Origin: Chlorogloea purpurea SAG 13.99
Lineage (GTDB): Bacteria; Cyanobacteriota; Cyanobacteriia; Cyanobacteriales; Microcystaceae
Direction of reading: 5' to 3'
Assembly (NCBI GenBank): GCA_016903695.1
Contig: JADQBB010000033.1
Span: 1-49,855 of the forward strand
Length of the DNA: 49,855 nucleotides
Part shown: positions 35,969 through 46,496 of the stretch, piece by piece
Layout: each line of letters starts with the position of its first letter
Position numbering within the stretch: the stretch's first letter is position 1
Notes under the pieces: model-generated
What the model saw: the letters and a program-made list of their open reading frames with translations, nothing else
What the model was told of the DNA's origin: nothing
The model's database searches: none
Program-made: the position numbers and the translations under genes

Positions 35969-36315
35969 ACTTCCACCCAGATTTGATAATCTTCAACTTT
36001 GGTGGGGAATACGGGTAAACATTGCTGTTTGGAAATCATCCCCATGGCCTTGCTCATGAGAGGGGGCCAGGTGATCCATTCCGTGGGTTCGCCGGTTTTC
36101 AAGTCAAAAGCACTGCGGTGGAACGGGCAAACTATAGACCCGTCTTCCGTGATTTTCCCCTTTTTTATCGGTAGTTTCAAGTGAGGGCAAGAATTGGCCA
36201 CGGCGTAATAATTACCCTCGTGATTGATGAGCAGAATATTTTTATCGCTAACTTTGACTACTTTTCTCGTGCCTGGTGTTAACTCATTTACAGGTAATAC
36301 TTGTGTCCAACTCAT
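35965..36315 (-). CDS. Rieske-type [2Fe-2S] ferredoxin-like protein
   Basis: The small soluble protein has 116 residues, with the cluster ligands C43-P-H45 and C63-P-F-H66 (NSCPHLKLP and VCPFHRSAF). It carries one Rieske cluster and resembles the electron-transfer subunits or ferredoxins of oxygenase and nitrite-reductase-like systems. A redox partner is not visible nearby. Its ATG overlaps the stop of the upstream DUF1997 gene (ATGA), so the two are translationally coupled. Confidence 0.9.
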   Translation of the reverse strand: MSWTQVLPVNELTPGTRKVVKVSDKNILLINHEGNYYAVANSCPHLKLPIKKGKITEDGSIVCPFHRSAFDLKTGEPTEWITWPPLMSKAMGMISKQQCLPVFPTKVEDYQIWVEV

Positions 36316-36890
36316 GGAATCTGTTCTCCGAATACATTGACCGATTTTACCTCTATTTCTGATGTTTGTGACCAGAGCTGATAATCTTTTAGTAGTTGTA
36401 TCATTAATTTTTGTTTGATTCTCGCCAGAACGCCTTTAAGTAAGCTATTGCCCGCTACTTGTAATAAACCGGCGGGGGTAAAGAGTAATGGCGGGGGTAA
36501 ATCCACATTTACTTCTAAATTCGCCCTCCCCACTAAATAGATTTTCTCTTCTTTGCGAACGGGTTCTAATTTACCTTTTACCAGTAGGGAAAATCTATCG
36601 TTTATATAATCTACGCCCTTGATCTCGCACTCTTCGGAATTGAGATAAACTGTTCCTCCAGAGGTGGCCCAAACGTTGAGAACTACCGTGGGCTGAAAAT
36701 AATAAATTTCCATGAAGTTTAACGGTCGCATCTTTAACCGGAACCGATTTTCCGTTAACTGTTCCATCAGACTTTCATCAGCGATCGCTTTTACCAACCG
36801 CCCCGGTTGTCTCAAATAATGCTGTATGGGAATGACTTCTTCATTGACTTCTATTTCCACCGATTCTGAAGCGGTAAATTGCACTTTCAT
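36312..36890 (-). CDS. DUF1997-family protein
   Basis: A protein of 192 residues starting MKVQFTASESVEIEV. The family is common in cyanobacteria and plants and has a START/SRPBCC-like beta-sheet with long C-terminal helices. The function is unknown. The ATG at 36890 is chosen over an upstream in-frame TTG at 36995, whose extra 35 residues look unconstrained. No clear Shine-Dalgarno sequence supports either start. It is coupled with the Rieske gene, so the two products may act together. Confidence 0.8.
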   Translation of the reverse strand: MKVQFTASESVEIEVNEEVIPIQHYLRQPGRLVKAIADESLMEQLTENRFRLKMRPLNFMEIYYFQPTVVLNVWATSGGTVYLNSEECEIKGVDYINDRFSLLVKGKLEPVRKEEKIYLVGRANLEVNVDLPPPLLFTPAGLLQVAGNSLLKGVLARIKQKLMIQLLKDYQLWSQTSEIEVKSVNVFGEQIP

Positions 36891-37091
36891 GGATGGCTCT
36901 GGGAGTGATTCGGGATTCTTCTTTAATTTTATAATTCTTAAAATTAGTTGGAGAATCTTAAGGTTAATCTTATGATTTTCTGACACGAAAAGCAATTATG
37001 ATCGAGGTATTTGAAAAAAAGTTAAGTTTTATTGCTTGGCGAAGCTGCAAAAGATTCAGGTAATAGCGTTTTACTCTTGCCGATAAATACC

Positions 37092-37119
37092 GTGGAACCG
37101 GCAAGGATTCCGGTTCCAC
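37092..37119. terminator. Hairpin downstream of the RTX gene
   Basis: GTGGAACCGG at 37092-37101 pairs with CCGGTTCCAC at 37110-37119, around an eight-base loop. It lies 23 bases past the stop of the large minus-strand gene. No T-run follows on either strand, so its strength as a terminator is doubtful. The rest of 36891-37141 shows nothing else. Confidence 0.4.
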
Positions 37120-37141
37120 ATACTGAATATGTCAGCCTATA

Positions 37142-40100
37142 TTAGACGAGGACAATATCGGTAGCCGGGGTGAAAGTGCTAACCCCCACGAGAGTGGCGA
37201 ACTGTCCCCCGTTGAAAGATAGGGCATTACCCACACTATTGAAACTAAATTGAGCCGTGGAAGTAGCACCGAAGCTAGAGCGTCGGATTTGAATCTTATC
37301 ACCCTCGGCAGTGTTGAAATCCTGGATGAGATCGATCCCTTCGGATACGGTATTGAAGATAAATCGATCGGCACCCAATCCGCCGTTCAAGGTATCGACA
37401 TCGGTACCGCCGATGAGGGAGTCATCGCCATTCTCGCCGAACAGTTGATCGTTGCCCGCACCGCCTGCGAGAATATCATCGCCGTCGTTTTCGTACCAGG
37501 TAGCGGGGGCGGTGCCGTTAACGCCGCCGTAGAGGCGAGCGTTACTGTTAAAACCGCCGAATAAGGTATCATTACCGCTCCAGCCCTGGATTATGTCATT
37601 GCCGAACTCACCGAATACCTGATCGTTACCGCCCCCGGTTTCCGTGCGATCGGCGAAGATGCTATCGCTGGCGAAACTACCTCGGAAAATTTCGGTGGCG
37701 TTGGTGTTGTTATTACCGTAAACGGGGGTATTGGCGAAAGTTTGAATCACCGTACCCGTTAACAGGTCTTGCAGTAATCCCACGAATTCTTGATCGGTCA
37801 CACCCACGCTCTGGAAATTATTCTTGATAAAGGCGATACTCTGGAGGGGATCGGTTCCCGTATTACGGCGGATGGAAATCATCGCGCCCCCCTGACCCTG
37901 CCAAGTGTTGAGATCGATTTGATAGGTATAGTTAGTAGCAGAAAGATTGGGCAGTACCAGATTATCCACACCGATCTGAAAATCTTGTACTACTACTAAA
38001 TCCCTGGAACCGGACTCGAAGATTTCCCCCCATACGGTTTTATCGTATTCGTTCACGGCTTTTTCGGCGGCAATTTTTTGGCTCTCCATCCGTTGATTTT
38101 CCAAGCCGTAATCGATCAGGGCGTTAATCCCCGTCGTCGTCGCCGACGTCAACCATCCGAAGGCGAATTTAGTGACGGGAGTGCCGAGGAATGACCCCGC
38201 TGCGCTCATACCGCCGAGGATCAAGCTGGAGGCTAATCGTTGAGCCTTGAGGGAAGGACTGGGTAGGGTGATGGCGTTGACGAAATCACCGAGTTTTTGG
38301 GTGTTGAAATCCAGCCCCAGACTGATATTACCCTGAACGCCCAAGACGAACGCATCCGAACCGCTATCGCCGTAAAGTTGTTTGGTGGCGTTAGTGAGAG
38401 CGGCTGTAGCACCCACCGCGTCATCGCCATCGCCGCCGTAGTGAATATCCGAACCGGGCGAATTCACCAGTTGATCTCGACCGGCGTTTCCCTGTAGGGT
38501 ATCGTTGCCCAAGCCGCCGATGAGCGTATCGTCACCATCGTTGCCCCTGAGTAGATCGTTACCATCATCTCCCGATAATCGATCGTTGCCGTTTTCCCCT
38601 TCCAAGACATCGTTTCCGCGACCCCCGAAGAGAGCATCATTCCCTTCACCACCCTTAAGATCATCGGCTCCTAAGTTGCCATATAGGGTGTCATTACCCC
38701 CTTCGCCTCTCATCAGGTACTGGCCGTCAATAAACCTTCCCCCATTGGATGTAATAAAAAGATCGTCGCCGTTGCCACCATACATCGAATCAGCACCAAA
38801 GACACCCTGTAGAGTATCGTTGCCTTCATCTCCGTAGAGTATATCGAAGCCCGGGGATAGATCATCGGGGGTGGGAAAACCTGCGCTTACATAATCGTTA
38901 CCATCTCCACCGGAAAGAATATCGCTGTAAGCCCCGCCGTCTAGGGAATCATTACCTGCGCCACCTAAGATAACATCATTGCCTGTACCGCCATTGAGGG
39001 TATCGTTACCAATATCGCCATCGAGGGAATCATTATCACCCTCGCCGTTGAGGATGTCATTGCCATCTCTGCCGTAAAGAGAATCGAGTCCGGCACCGGC
39101 GAATATTCGATCGTCCCCAGAAGCGCCATCGAGAAAATCGTTACCCCCAGCGCCGTTGAGGGTATCGTTTCCGGTTCCCCCCGTCACGGTATCGTTACCA
39201 TCGAGGGCGAAAAACATCGTCCTCGTCGCTCTAGCATTTAGGTTATCAACACCCGCCGTGCCGATGACCAGCCCGATAATTCCGTTGGCGGTACTTTCAA
39301 AGGAAATTTCTTCTACGCCTCTGAGAATATCCGTACCCAAATTTACACCCGCGCCGTATCTATTAATGTTCAGATCGCTAATCTGTAGATCGTTGTTAGC
39401 CAGGAGGGTAAGATTAAATTCCGTCTCGCCGCCTTCAATCCTGACTCGATCGTATCCGTTGCCCCCTATTAAGAGGTCATTGCCCAATCCTCCCCTCAAG
39501 CTGTCGTTATCATCGCCCCCATCAAGGGTATCGTTGCCCGCGTCCCCACTGAGGTTATCGTTAAGGCTACCTGAAGCTAGATAGTCATTCCCGCCACCCC
39601 CGTTTAAAGTATCTATAGAAGAAACGTTTAGCGACAAGTTATCTGCGACATTATCCCCCCCTCCAAATATAACAACTTCTACATTGGCGATCGTCGGAAA
39701 ACTGTATCCCGTAAAAGAACTATAGTTGGCTCTTAGCGTGTCCCTACCGGCACCACCGTCGATCACATCGGCCCCGCCGCCGGCCCAGATAAAATCATCT
39801 CCATCACCGCCATTAAAGGTATCGTTGCCTGCGTCCCCATAAAGTGCATCGTTACCCGCACCGCCAGAGAGACTATTATTACCACCCTGCCCCCAGACGG
39901 TATCGTTACCCGCACCACCGTTTAGGGTATCGTTACCCGCACCGCCGTTTAGGGTATCGTTACCCGCAGTACCGGTCAGGGAATCATTGCCATCGCCGCC
40001 GAACATTAAAGACCAAAAGGGGCTTCCGGTTAAAGTATCACCGTTCGCCGTACCCGTGACCACGCCGTAAGTACCACCGCCGGTAAAGTTGATCACTTCC

Positions 40101-41413
40101 ACGCCGCCGGTGATAATATCGGTTCCTTCGTCGCCGTTAGTAAGTACTGCGTCCTGAACCGTGATCCTGCCATCGTCGAGAATGATAGCCCGGAAATCGG
40201 TATAAGGCCCGGCGAAAGTCAGGCTATCGGAACCATCCCCGCCGTTAATGGTATCGTTACCCCCATTGCCGGCCATCACGTCATTGCCAGCCCCGCCGAG
40301 GATAACATCATTGCCCGCGCCGCCATTGAGGGTATCGAATCCGTTGCCCCCGCCTAAAGTATCATTCCACGGCGTACCCGTTATTGCGTCGTTACCATCA
40401 CCCCCGGCGAGTATTGACCAGTAGGAAGCGCTACCCGTGAGAACATCGTTCCCGGCCGTGCCGTTGATAACCCCGTAGATACCACCGTTCAAGAAGTTTA
40501 TCTGTTCTACACTCGAGAGAATATCCGTCCCGTCATTCCCGTTCGCCGGTACTAGATCCTGTATTTGAATACTACCGTTATCGAGGAGGGTGGTATTAAA
40601 GTCGGTGTAAGTTCCGTAGAAATTAACCGTATCGTTACCAACACCGCCGATGATGGTATCGTTGCCACCCATACCGATCAGAACGTCGTTACCGGCGCCG
40701 CCGTCGATAAGATTATTACCCGTACTTCCCGTGATCGTATCGCCCGCCGCCGCACCGATGATATTCTCTATACCGATGAGGGTATCGGTGGGAATAGTAT
40801 TTAAAAAACTTACCACGCCAGTCCCTAAGTTAGCGTTGATGGAACCGCCGAAAAAGGAGTAAGAAACTGTATCATTGCCGTCGCCCCCATTGATGAGATC
40901 GAAACCGAAACCGCCATCGAGAAAATCATCGCCACTACCGCCATTGAGGTTATCGTTACCATCCCCTCCCCTGAGAACATCATTACCTGTACCACCGGCT
41001 AAAGTGTCATTTCCACCTGTTCCCGTCAGGGTATCGTTACCATCCCCGCCGAACATTAAAAACCAGTATAGGCTTCCCGTTAGACTATCGTTACCAGCCG
41101 TACCGATCGAGACTCCATAAATTCCCCCGCCAGAAAAGTTAATCCGTTCAATGCCTGAGAGAATATCTGTCCCTTCATTACCGTTCGCCGGTACTAGATC
41201 CTGTATTTGAATGCTACCGTTATCGAGGATGGTCGCCCCGAACTCGGTATACACACCCGTGTAATTGGCCGAATCGTAACCCGCACCACCGTCCTGGGTA
41301 TCGTTACCACCGTTACCGACGAGGGTATCATCTCCCCCCAATCCAGAAATTAAATCAGGGTCGATAGTCCCCGTCAGTAAATTATTGAGATCGTTGCCTA
41401 TAATATTAGCCAT
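37142..41413 (-). CDS. Giant RTX calcium-binding repeat protein
   Basis: This 1423-residue acidic protein is dominated by GGxGNDxL nonapeptides that form calcium-bound beta-rolls. Four long modules share a pattern: a stretch ending in [18 protein letters not shown] sequence, then a GTDIL...EINF strand, then GTAGNDxLTGS and a run of nonapeptides. Residues about 1030-1220 interrupt the repeats with non-RTX sequence that includes a Gly/Ala-rich hydrophobic stretch. The last residues ([19 protein letters not shown]) match the usual C-terminal RTX region. There is no signal peptide and no type I exporter nearby, so secretion would rely on a distant system. ATG at 41413 is the start: a duplicated AAGGTGAAT sits just upstream. 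Confidence 0.85.
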   Translation of the reverse strand: MANIIGNDLNNLLTGTIDPDLISGLGGDDTLVGNGGNDTQDGGAGYDSANYTGVYTEFGATILDNGSIQIQDLVPANGNEGTDILSGIERINFSGGGIYGVSIGTAGNDSLTGSLYWFLMFGGDGNDTLTGTGGNDTLAGGTGNDVLRGGDGNDNLNGGSGDDFLDGGFGFDLINGGDGNDTVSYSFFGGSINANLGTGVVSFLNTIPTDTLIGIENIIGAAAGDTITGSTGNNLIDGGAGNDVLIGMGGNDTIIGGVGNDTVNFYGTYTDFNTTLLDNGSIQIQDLVPANGNDGTDILSSVEQINFLNGGIYGVINGTAGNDVLTGSASYWSILAGGDGNDAITGTPWNDTLGGGNGFDTLNGGAGNDVILGGAGNDVMAGNGGNDTINGGDGSDSLTFAGPYTDFRAIILDDGRITVQDAVLTNGDEGTDIITGGVEVINFTGGGTYGVVTGTANGDTLTGSPFWSLMFGGDGNDSLTGTAGNDTLNGGAGNDTLNGGAGNDTVWGQGGNNSLSGGAGNDALYGDAGNDTFNGGDGDDFIWAGGGADVIDGGAGRDTLRANYSSFTGYSFPTIANVEVVIFGGGDNVADNLSLNVSSIDTLNGGGGNDYLASGSLNDNLSGDAGNDTLDGGDDNDSLRGGLGNDLLIGGNGYDRVRIEGGETEFNLTLLANNDLQISDLNINRYGAGVNLGTDILRGVEEISFESTANGIIGLVIGTAGVDNLNARATRTMFFALDGNDTVTGGTGNDTLNGAGGNDFLDGASGDDRIFAGAGLDSLYGRDGNDILNGEGDNDSLDGDIGNDTLNGGTGNDVILGGAGNDSLDGGAYSDILSGGDGNDYVSAGFPTPDDLSPGFDILYGDEGNDTLQGVFGADSMYGGNGDDLFITSNGGRFIDGQYLMRGEGGNDTLYGNLGADDLKGGEGNDALFGGRGNDVLEGENGNDRLSGDDGNDLLRGNDGDDTLIGGLGNDTLQGNAGRDQLVNSPGSDIHYGGDGDDAVGATAALTNATKQLYGDSGSDAFVLGVQGNISLGLDFNTQKLGDFVNAITLPSPSLKAQRLASSLILGGMSAAGSFLGTPVTKFAFGWLTSATTTGINALIDYGLENQRMESQKIAAEKAVNEYDKTVWGEIFESGSRDLVVVQDFQIGVDNLVLPNLSATNYTYQIDLNTWQGQGGAMISIRRNTGTDPLQSIAFIKNNFQSVGVTDQEFVGLLQDLLTGTVIQTFANTPVYGNNNTNATEIFRGSFASDSIFADRTETGGGNDQVFGEFGNDIIQGWSGNDTLFGGFNSNARLYGGVNGTAPATWYENDGDDILAGGAGNDQLFGENGDDSLIGGTDVDTLNGGLGADRFIFNTVSEGIDLIQDFNTAEGDKIQIRRSSFGATSTAQFSFNSVGNALSFNGGQFATLVGVSTFTPATDIVLV

Positions 41414-41730
41414 TTGATTCACCTTTAAATTCACCTTTAAATTTGCGTCACTACAATATCTAACCGCCGAATAACAGGAGTTATTCGACCGGATCTCATT
41501 TAAAGCGAATAGGCATAGCAATAAGAAATTTATAGATCATAAATGTCGCGCTCGACTGTGATCTTTAAATATCTTCTTGAGGATATAACGGTAAGCCAGG
41601 ATAAACAATCTATAAAACTCATATATTCGGATCTCCTGACTCTCATGAGAAATATCAGGTGGGCAGTGCGGGTGAAGGGGGCGGGAAAAGCCATAAAATT
41701 GAGTAATTTAGTGGGAGAAAGCTATTAACT
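41414..41730. other. Divergent intergenic region between the RTX gene and pheA, with a duplicated ribosome-binding site
   Basis: A 12-base unit (plus strand ATTCACCTTTAA) occurs in tandem at 41417-41428 and 41429-41440. On the minus strand it gives TTAAAGGTGAAT twice, the second copy ending four bases before the RTX ATG, so the Shine-Dalgarno sequence is duplicated. A 61-codon frame at 41543-41728 lacks coding character and is more likely pheA leader sequence. Confidence 0.5.
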
Positions 41731-42588
41731 ATGGCAAGAACGATCGCCCATCTAGGCCCGACCGGAACCAACGCGGAAACCGCCGCTTTAATATACAAAC
41801 AAATCCTGGGGGAATCAGCTCAACTGCGCCCCTATAACAGTATTAATCAATCGGTGCGATCGGTAGCCGGTGGAGAAACAGACTTGGCGGTAATACCGGT
41901 GGAAAATTCTACAGAGGGTAGCGTGGTGATGACCCTGGATAGTCTGTGGCAATACGATCGCCTGCAAATACAATTAGAATTAGTCTTACCCATCACCCAC
42001 AGTCTCTTGAGTCGCGGGCGGGGTTTAGAAGAAGTTAAGAGCGTCTATTCTCATCCCCAAGCCCTGGCTCAATGCCAACAGTGGTTAGAGAATAACTTAC
42101 CCGACGCGGCAATTATCCCCACCAATTCCACCACGGAAGCGATCGTTTTAGTGAAGGACAATCCGGGGGCGGCAGCGATCGCCGCACCGAGAGCGGCGAA
42201 ATTATATAACTTTCCGATCTTGGTAGAATTAATTAATGACTATGCCGATAACTGCACTCGCTTCTGGGTAGTAGGCTTAAAACCGATTACAGAGGGGAGG
42301 AGAGTATCCTTGGCTTTTAGCGTACCCGCCAATGTTCCGGGGGCATTGGTGAAACCTTTAGAAGTGTTCGCTAGAAGGGGTTTGAACCTGTCGAGGATCG
42401 AATCGAGACCGACGAAGCGTTCTTTAGGCGAATACGTTTTCTTTATGGATATAGAGAGCCTGGAGAATCAACCTCATTTAACGCGATCCGCTTTAGAGGA
42501 GTTATCGGCGTACACGGAGGTAGTGAAAGTATTGGGTCATTATGAGGTGAGAGAAGTCGATCGAGCTACCGTCAAAAGAATTAGTTAA
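41731..42588 (+). CDS. pheA: Prephenate dehydratase
   Basis: The enzyme converts prephenate to phenylpyruvate for phenylalanine synthesis. The 285-residue protein has the catalytic T176-R177-F178 motif (NCTRFWVV) and a C-terminal ACT domain with ESRPTKR at about 224-230, which binds phenylalanine for feedback control. It is a single-function enzyme, without a chorismate mutase domain. Its last eight bases overlap the end of the LON-domain gene on the other strand. Confidence 0.95.
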   Translation: MARTIAHLGPTGTNAETAALIYKQILGESAQLRPYNSINQSVRSVAGGETDLAVIPVENSTEGSVVMTLDSLWQYDRLQIQLELVLPITHSLLSRGRGLEEVKSVYSHPQALAQCQQWLENNLPDAAIIPTNSTTEAIVLVKDNPGAAAIAAPRAAKLYNFPILVELINDYADNCTRFWVVGLKPITEGRRVSLAFSVPANVPGALVKPLEVFARRGLNLSRIESRPTKRSLGEYVFFMDIESLENQPHLTRSALEELSAYTEVVKVLGHYEVREVDRATVKRIS

Positions 42589-43219
42589 GAGCATCCTTGA
42601 GGGCGGTACGGGCGGCGAGATGATTACGAGTAGAGGTGAGTATTTCCGATTCCCTCCGTAAACGTCCCGCGGTATCCTGCATCTCTAAGAGTGCTTGTTG
42701 TTCGGCAGCCACTCCGTAAAGATTACCGGCTACCCAATAGGAAAGTTCTAGGGGAAGATTGGGTAAGTCGTCGGGTAGTTCGATTTTCTGGTCGGTTAAT
42801 TTAGCGGACAGGTGGACTACATCTTTGAGTAAGGTATCCACTTCGTTAGCGAGGGGGCGTAAATCTTCGTTCGATGGATGGTCTTCGATCCATTCCACTA
42901 AGCCGACGCGGTAAGGCTTTTCTCTAACGTATTCGAGAACGCGAAAACGCTGTTGACCCATCGTGAGGATCTTCATGCGATCGTCTGGCAGGCGTTGAAA
43001 GCGAACTAATTCAGCGCAACAGCCTACTTTTGCTACATCCCCCCTAACGGGGTCTACCATGAGTACCCCAAAACGACGGTCTTCCTCTAGGATAGTATTC
43101 ATCATGATCCGGTAACGGAATTCAAAGATATGTAGAGGTAGGGGACGGCCCGGGAACAAAACAACTTCGGGAAGAGGAAACAGAGGAAGCTCTCTGACTG
43201 CGATCGAAGAAGAGGCCAT
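42581..43219 (-). CDS. LON N-terminal substrate-binding domain protein
   Basis: A 212-residue protein with the PUA-like LON domain: ELPLFPLPEVVLFPGRPLPLHIFEFRYRIM at the start, FGVLM, then a helical second half. It lacks the ATPase and protease domains of the Lon protease. Stand-alone versions of this kind are common in cyanobacteria and their role is unknown, although binding of unfolded proteins is a reasonable guess. Confidence 0.88.
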   Translation of the reverse strand: MASSSIAVRELPLFPLPEVVLFPGRPLPLHIFEFRYRIMMNTILEEDRRFGVLMVDPVRGDVAKVGCCAELVRFQRLPDDRMKILTMGQQRFRVLEYVREKPYRVGLVEWIEDHPSNEDLRPLANEVDTLLKDVVHLSAKLTDQKIELPDDLPNLPLELSYWVAGNLYGVAAEQQALLEMQDTAGRLRRESEILTSTRNHLAARTALKDALN

Positions 43220-43307
43220 AGGTCAAGTCAAAAAAAACCAATCTCTTAATACTGTAACGGATTTTTTACCTTTAGTCTTGAGTATCGGGGTTTGGGGTGA
43301 GACCCGT

Positions 43308-43754
43308 TTACTTGACAGTATAGCCGCGGGAAGACATACAAGCCGACCAAGCCCGGAAATATTCCTGTTGTAATTGTTGACTCTGACTATTCTTATTACT
43401 GCGATTCCTTTCTTGTCGGATCAGCCCCGTCGTTGCGCCGACTCCCGCCCCTATCGCGGCACCGGTTCCCGTATTGCCGCCGATAGCGCCGCCAACAGTT
43501 CCTAATAAGGCTCCCCCGGCCGCGCCTCTCAATATTCCCCCTCCCCGCTGATTGGAGTTACTGACAGGTTGAGAAGGATTAAAACCGCTTTGTTGAGAAG
43601 CCCAATTAAAACACTCGAAATGGTCTTTATTCTGTTGCTCTTGGCTTTGTCCCCGACCGGGATAGGCGAAAGGCTGAGATTGAGCTAGGGCGGGGTAGCT
43701 ACATAGGACTAAACTACCGATCGCCAATCCTAAAACTTTAACTTTTTTATTCAT
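43308..43754 (-). CDS. Exported glycine-zipper protein
   Basis: The protein has 148 residues. It has a signal peptide (residues 1-24, ending ALA), then a Gln/Ser-rich stretch. A glycine-zipper segment follows (GGILRGAAGGALLGTVGGAIGG, then GTGAAIGAGVGATTG), and a C-terminal soluble helix contains a Cys (SACMSSRGY). It resembles outer-membrane-associated glycine-zipper proteins and may form oligomers in the envelope. Two Cys residues (FECF and SACM) could pair. It is monocistronic or follows the LON gene by 88 bases. Confidence 0.8.
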   Translation of the reverse strand: MNKKVKVLGLAIGSLVLCSYPALAQSQPFAYPGRGQSQEQQNKDHFECFNWASQQSGFNPSQPVSNSNQRGGGILRGAAGGALLGTVGGAIGGNTGTGAAIGAGVGATTGLIRQERNRSNKNSQSQQLQQEYFRAWSACMSSRGYTVK

Positions 43755-43886
43755 ACATCCATCCTAGGTCATATTTTAAATACAAAGATTATCATAGTCT
43801 CAAGGCGGACTAACAATGCAGTTATCTAGACCCGGAAATTGAGCTGATGTTCCTTTTGTCGTCACCTGTAGGACGGCTATAAATGT

Positions 43887-45914
43887 TTATTTATCCGCTT
43901 CTGCATATAAATCAACTATGCCCCTAGCCAAATCCTTAACTGTTACGGCTAACTCCACAGGCTTAATTATTTTGATCTGGCCGCCGAAACCCACCAGCCA
44001 GCCGCGAAAATCTATACTGTCCGATGCCCACTTCGGTAATGTAATTTGTAATCGATTACTATAATTTTCATCTCCGGTGGGCGGTAAAGTGAAAGGCGCT
44101 TTCTTTTCTCCATGACCCCCTTTAGGCGGCGACATTTTCATCTGATGTTTGCCAAAACGTCTCTTTTCTTCGCTAATAAATTTAAAAATACAATCTTGAC
44201 ACCAAATTTCCACGGTAATTTCTACATTTTTTCTATCATTACTCAAGTAAGTTTGTTGCTCTAAAGGATCTTTACCTAAATATATCCCGGCGCTGTATTC
44301 ATATAATTTTTGCAATTGTTTTAGTTTTGCCCTTTGCTCGGTTTTCGTTAATGACTCACCTGCTTTCGACACTGAATATAATCGGTCTAGTCGTTCAAAT
44401 TCATAAAGACCTTTTTGTTCTTCCCTGACTATTTGATAACCTAGATACCAACCGATGTTATGAAAAACTATCTGTAAGGGTATAGCTTGAAAAAACTTAT
44501 CTGGCTTTTGCGCAAAACTACCCACACCTTGGAATCTACCTAATTTTAAAACATTACCGCATTCGATCGCTCCTTCTAGATCTTCTATTTTCTTCGCTAG
44601 TGAGCTTGGTTTTAAATCGTCAGAATCGAAAACGTTGCGGTTATAAATAGCCCGAACTTGATAAGCTTCACTAGTAGTTAACTTAGCATCTTCCATTCTC
44701 TGTTTGAACCGTTGGTATACATCTATAGCCGAAGGGTCTTCTAAACTTTGCGCCTGGGTTTCCAATAATTGGAATACAGTGGTCAAATCGTTTTGGGAAA
44801 GAATCCCAGTACCGATGAAGTAGCCTTTTCTCATAGGGAAGCTTGGAAAAATTTTGAAAGGTTTGAGGACTTTTTCTATATCTTTACGTATACTGTCGCG
44901 CAAATTTTGATCGATCGCTTTTTGGGCCTTCATCTTTATCAACAGAGCATCTAGCACTCCCCGATCTTCATCGTATATCAAGGGATGGTGTAGAATAAAG
45001 CGAATGGTGGTCATCAAACGTTGGAACGTATCAAGATCAGCGTAGGCATGACTGATGATGGTGGGGTCATTTACAGTTTCTATCTCTATTTTTCCCCAAT
45101 CGTAACAATTGCCGATAAAACCGTTGTTCTCTAACCAGGATAAATCCTTGGCGATTTCCTGTTTACCCGCGTAGAAAGGATCGGCGTGCCTACTCAATAA
45201 AGCCGAGATTTCGTCTATATCCGTAGAGAAATTCACGTCCGGGCCTAAAAGGTTTTTTAAATATTCGGGGTCGCTCGTTTGTAAGTTACCGGCCCCTGGA
45301 TAGTGAATTAAAGTGCTGATGAGATGGAGAAGTCGATCGAAATCTTCTAGACGAGAGTATGAGTGGAAAGTAAATTTACTAGAATTATTCTGCTTATTGA
45401 CGATACTCTGGCGTACATCGTTTAAAGTCACTACCGGAAATTTATCTTTACTCGAATCCACTTCTTTAAGGCAGGTGAAACCCTCGGCTAATGCAGGCGG
45501 GAATCTTTTCAGCCAATAAGTCATCGTGTCGATGACAAAATCGGGGACTTGAAAAGATCTTTGTTTATTCCACTGTTTACAAGTTTCCAAAGGCGTTTTC
45601 AAGTTCCAGCCCACCCAATATACATCCTCGTACCGTGGCAATTTTCGCAGTAAATCCATTCGCCAAGGTCTGCGGGCATTAGTTGCGTCGTAGATGATAG
45701 GACGACCGCCGTTGATATGTTCGTCGATCTGTCTCAACACTTCCGTCTCTATCAACGACCAATCTCCCTGTATACAGGCCTCACCGAATAGTTTCTCTCT
45801 GATACTATCGGTGGACACGATACGATAATCGTCGTGAGACGATACGAATTTATGAGCGAGGGTGGATTTGCCGCTACCTGGGCAACCGATGAGGACGTAA
45901 CAAATGAGTGACAT
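43887..45914 (-). CDS. P-loop kinase fused to a winged-helix and WYL domain protein
   Basis: A 675-residue protein. Residues 1-170 are a polynucleotide-kinase-like P-loop domain: GCPGSGKST at 10-18, STDSIRE at 34-40 and YDATNARR at 75-82. Residues about 180-450 contain the winged-helix type used by WYL regulators (EIAKDLSWLENNGFIG). From about 475 to the end it is WYL/WCX-like: PLQIVFHNIGWYLGYQIV with the GWYL motif, then a late LVGFGGQIKIIKPVEL strand. WYL domains bind ligands such as nucleotides or nucleic acids and often regulate defence genes, but a fused kinase domain is unusual. Targets are unknown, and no defence genes are adjacent. Confidence 0.75.
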   Translation of the reverse strand: MSLICYVLIGCPGSGKSTLAHKFVSSHDDYRIVSTDSIREKLFGEACIQGDWSLIETEVLRQIDEHINGGRPIIYDATNARRPWRMDLLRKLPRYEDVYWVGWNLKTPLETCKQWNKQRSFQVPDFVIDTMTYWLKRFPPALAEGFTCLKEVDSSKDKFPVVTLNDVRQSIVNKQNNSSKFTFHSYSRLEDFDRLLHLISTLIHYPGAGNLQTSDPEYLKNLLGPDVNFSTDIDEISALLSRHADPFYAGKQEIAKDLSWLENNGFIGNCYDWGKIEIETVNDPTIISHAYADLDTFQRLMTTIRFILHHPLIYDEDRGVLDALLIKMKAQKAIDQNLRDSIRKDIEKVLKPFKIFPSFPMRKGYFIGTGILSQNDLTTVFQLLETQAQSLEDPSAIDVYQRFKQRMEDAKLTTSEAYQVRAIYNRNVFDSDDLKPSSLAKKIEDLEGAIECGNVLKLGRFQGVGSFAQKPDKFFQAIPLQIVFHNIGWYLGYQIVREEQKGLYEFERLDRLYSVSKAGESLTKTEQRAKLKQLQKLYEYSAGIYLGKDPLEQQTYLSNDRKNVEITVEIWCQDCIFKFISEEKRRFGKHQMKMSPPKGGHGEKKAPFTLPPTGDENYSNRLQITLPKWASDSIDFRGWLVGFGGQIKIIKPVELAVTVKDLARGIVDLYAEADK

Positions 45915-46028
45915 GGTTTTTTACATAGAAGCCGCTAAGATGAAGGTCTTCAAGCTATTTCCCCATATTACGTCAAATAAAATCCCTTGCCTATAACTTG
46001 ATGCGATTATCGAAATAGGAGATGCCGA

Positions 46029-46421
46029 CTAGAGCGCGGCGATACAATCAATCTCTACGAGAACGTCTTTAGGCAAGCGTGACACCTCTACGCAAGCTCT
46101 CGCCGGTGCGGTTTCCGAGGGAAAATACTTAGCGTAAACTTCATTCATGGCGGCGAAGTTAGCCAAGTCCGAAAGGAAAACGCCCGTCTTGACCACATTA
46201 GCCCAGCCAGCGCCCGCCTGAATTAAAATAGCTTCGAGATTGGTCATAACCTGTTGGGTTTGGGCGGTAATATCGTTTCCTCCCACGATCTCCCCCGTAT
46301 CGGGATCGAGGGGAATCTGTCCGGCGACGAAAAGAAATTGACCGCCTGCGAGAATCGCTTGATTGTATGGGCCTACAGGGGCGGGTGCTTTATCGGTGCG
46401 GATAACTTTAGAGTGGGTCAT
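46029..46421 (-). CDS. ridA: RidA family enamine/imine deaminase
   Basis: The protein has 130 residues and begins [21 protein letters not shown]. It has [17 protein letters not shown] and a C-terminal [22 protein letters not shown], the classic signature including the ARxxxxV..LPKxxxVEI segment. RidA removes reactive enamine and imine intermediates, notably 2-aminoacrylate, in the cytoplasm. The gene follows psb32 on the same strand, with a hairpin between. Confidence 0.93.
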   Translation of the reverse strand: MTHSKVIRTDKAPAPVGPYNQAILAGGQFLFVAGQIPLDPDTGEIVGGNDITAQTQQVMTNLEAILIQAGAGWANVVKTGVFLSDLANFAAMNEVYAKYFPSETAPARACVEVSRLPKDVLVEIDCIAAL

Positions 46422-46450
46422 GGGTTAAAGTCTAAATAAAGTAAGGTTTC

Positions 46451-46473
46451 AAGACTGGAATTATTCCAGTCTT
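46451..46473. terminator. Hairpin between psb32 and ridA
   Basis: AAGACTGGAA at 46451-46460 pairs with TTCCAGTCTT at 46464-46473, with a three-base loop. Past it on the minus strand the sequence is A/T-rich. It probably terminates psb32 transcription. Confidence 0.5.
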
Positions 46474-46496
46474 GGGATAGTTGACAAAAGCAAAAA

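Noticed and set aside
39844..40059. Arg/His/Tyr-rich frame opposite the RTX gene
   Set aside because: It is the antisense image of RTX nonapeptide repeats.
41543..41728. 61-codon open frame before pheA
   Set aside because: No good ribosome-binding site and no coding character. More likely leader sequence.
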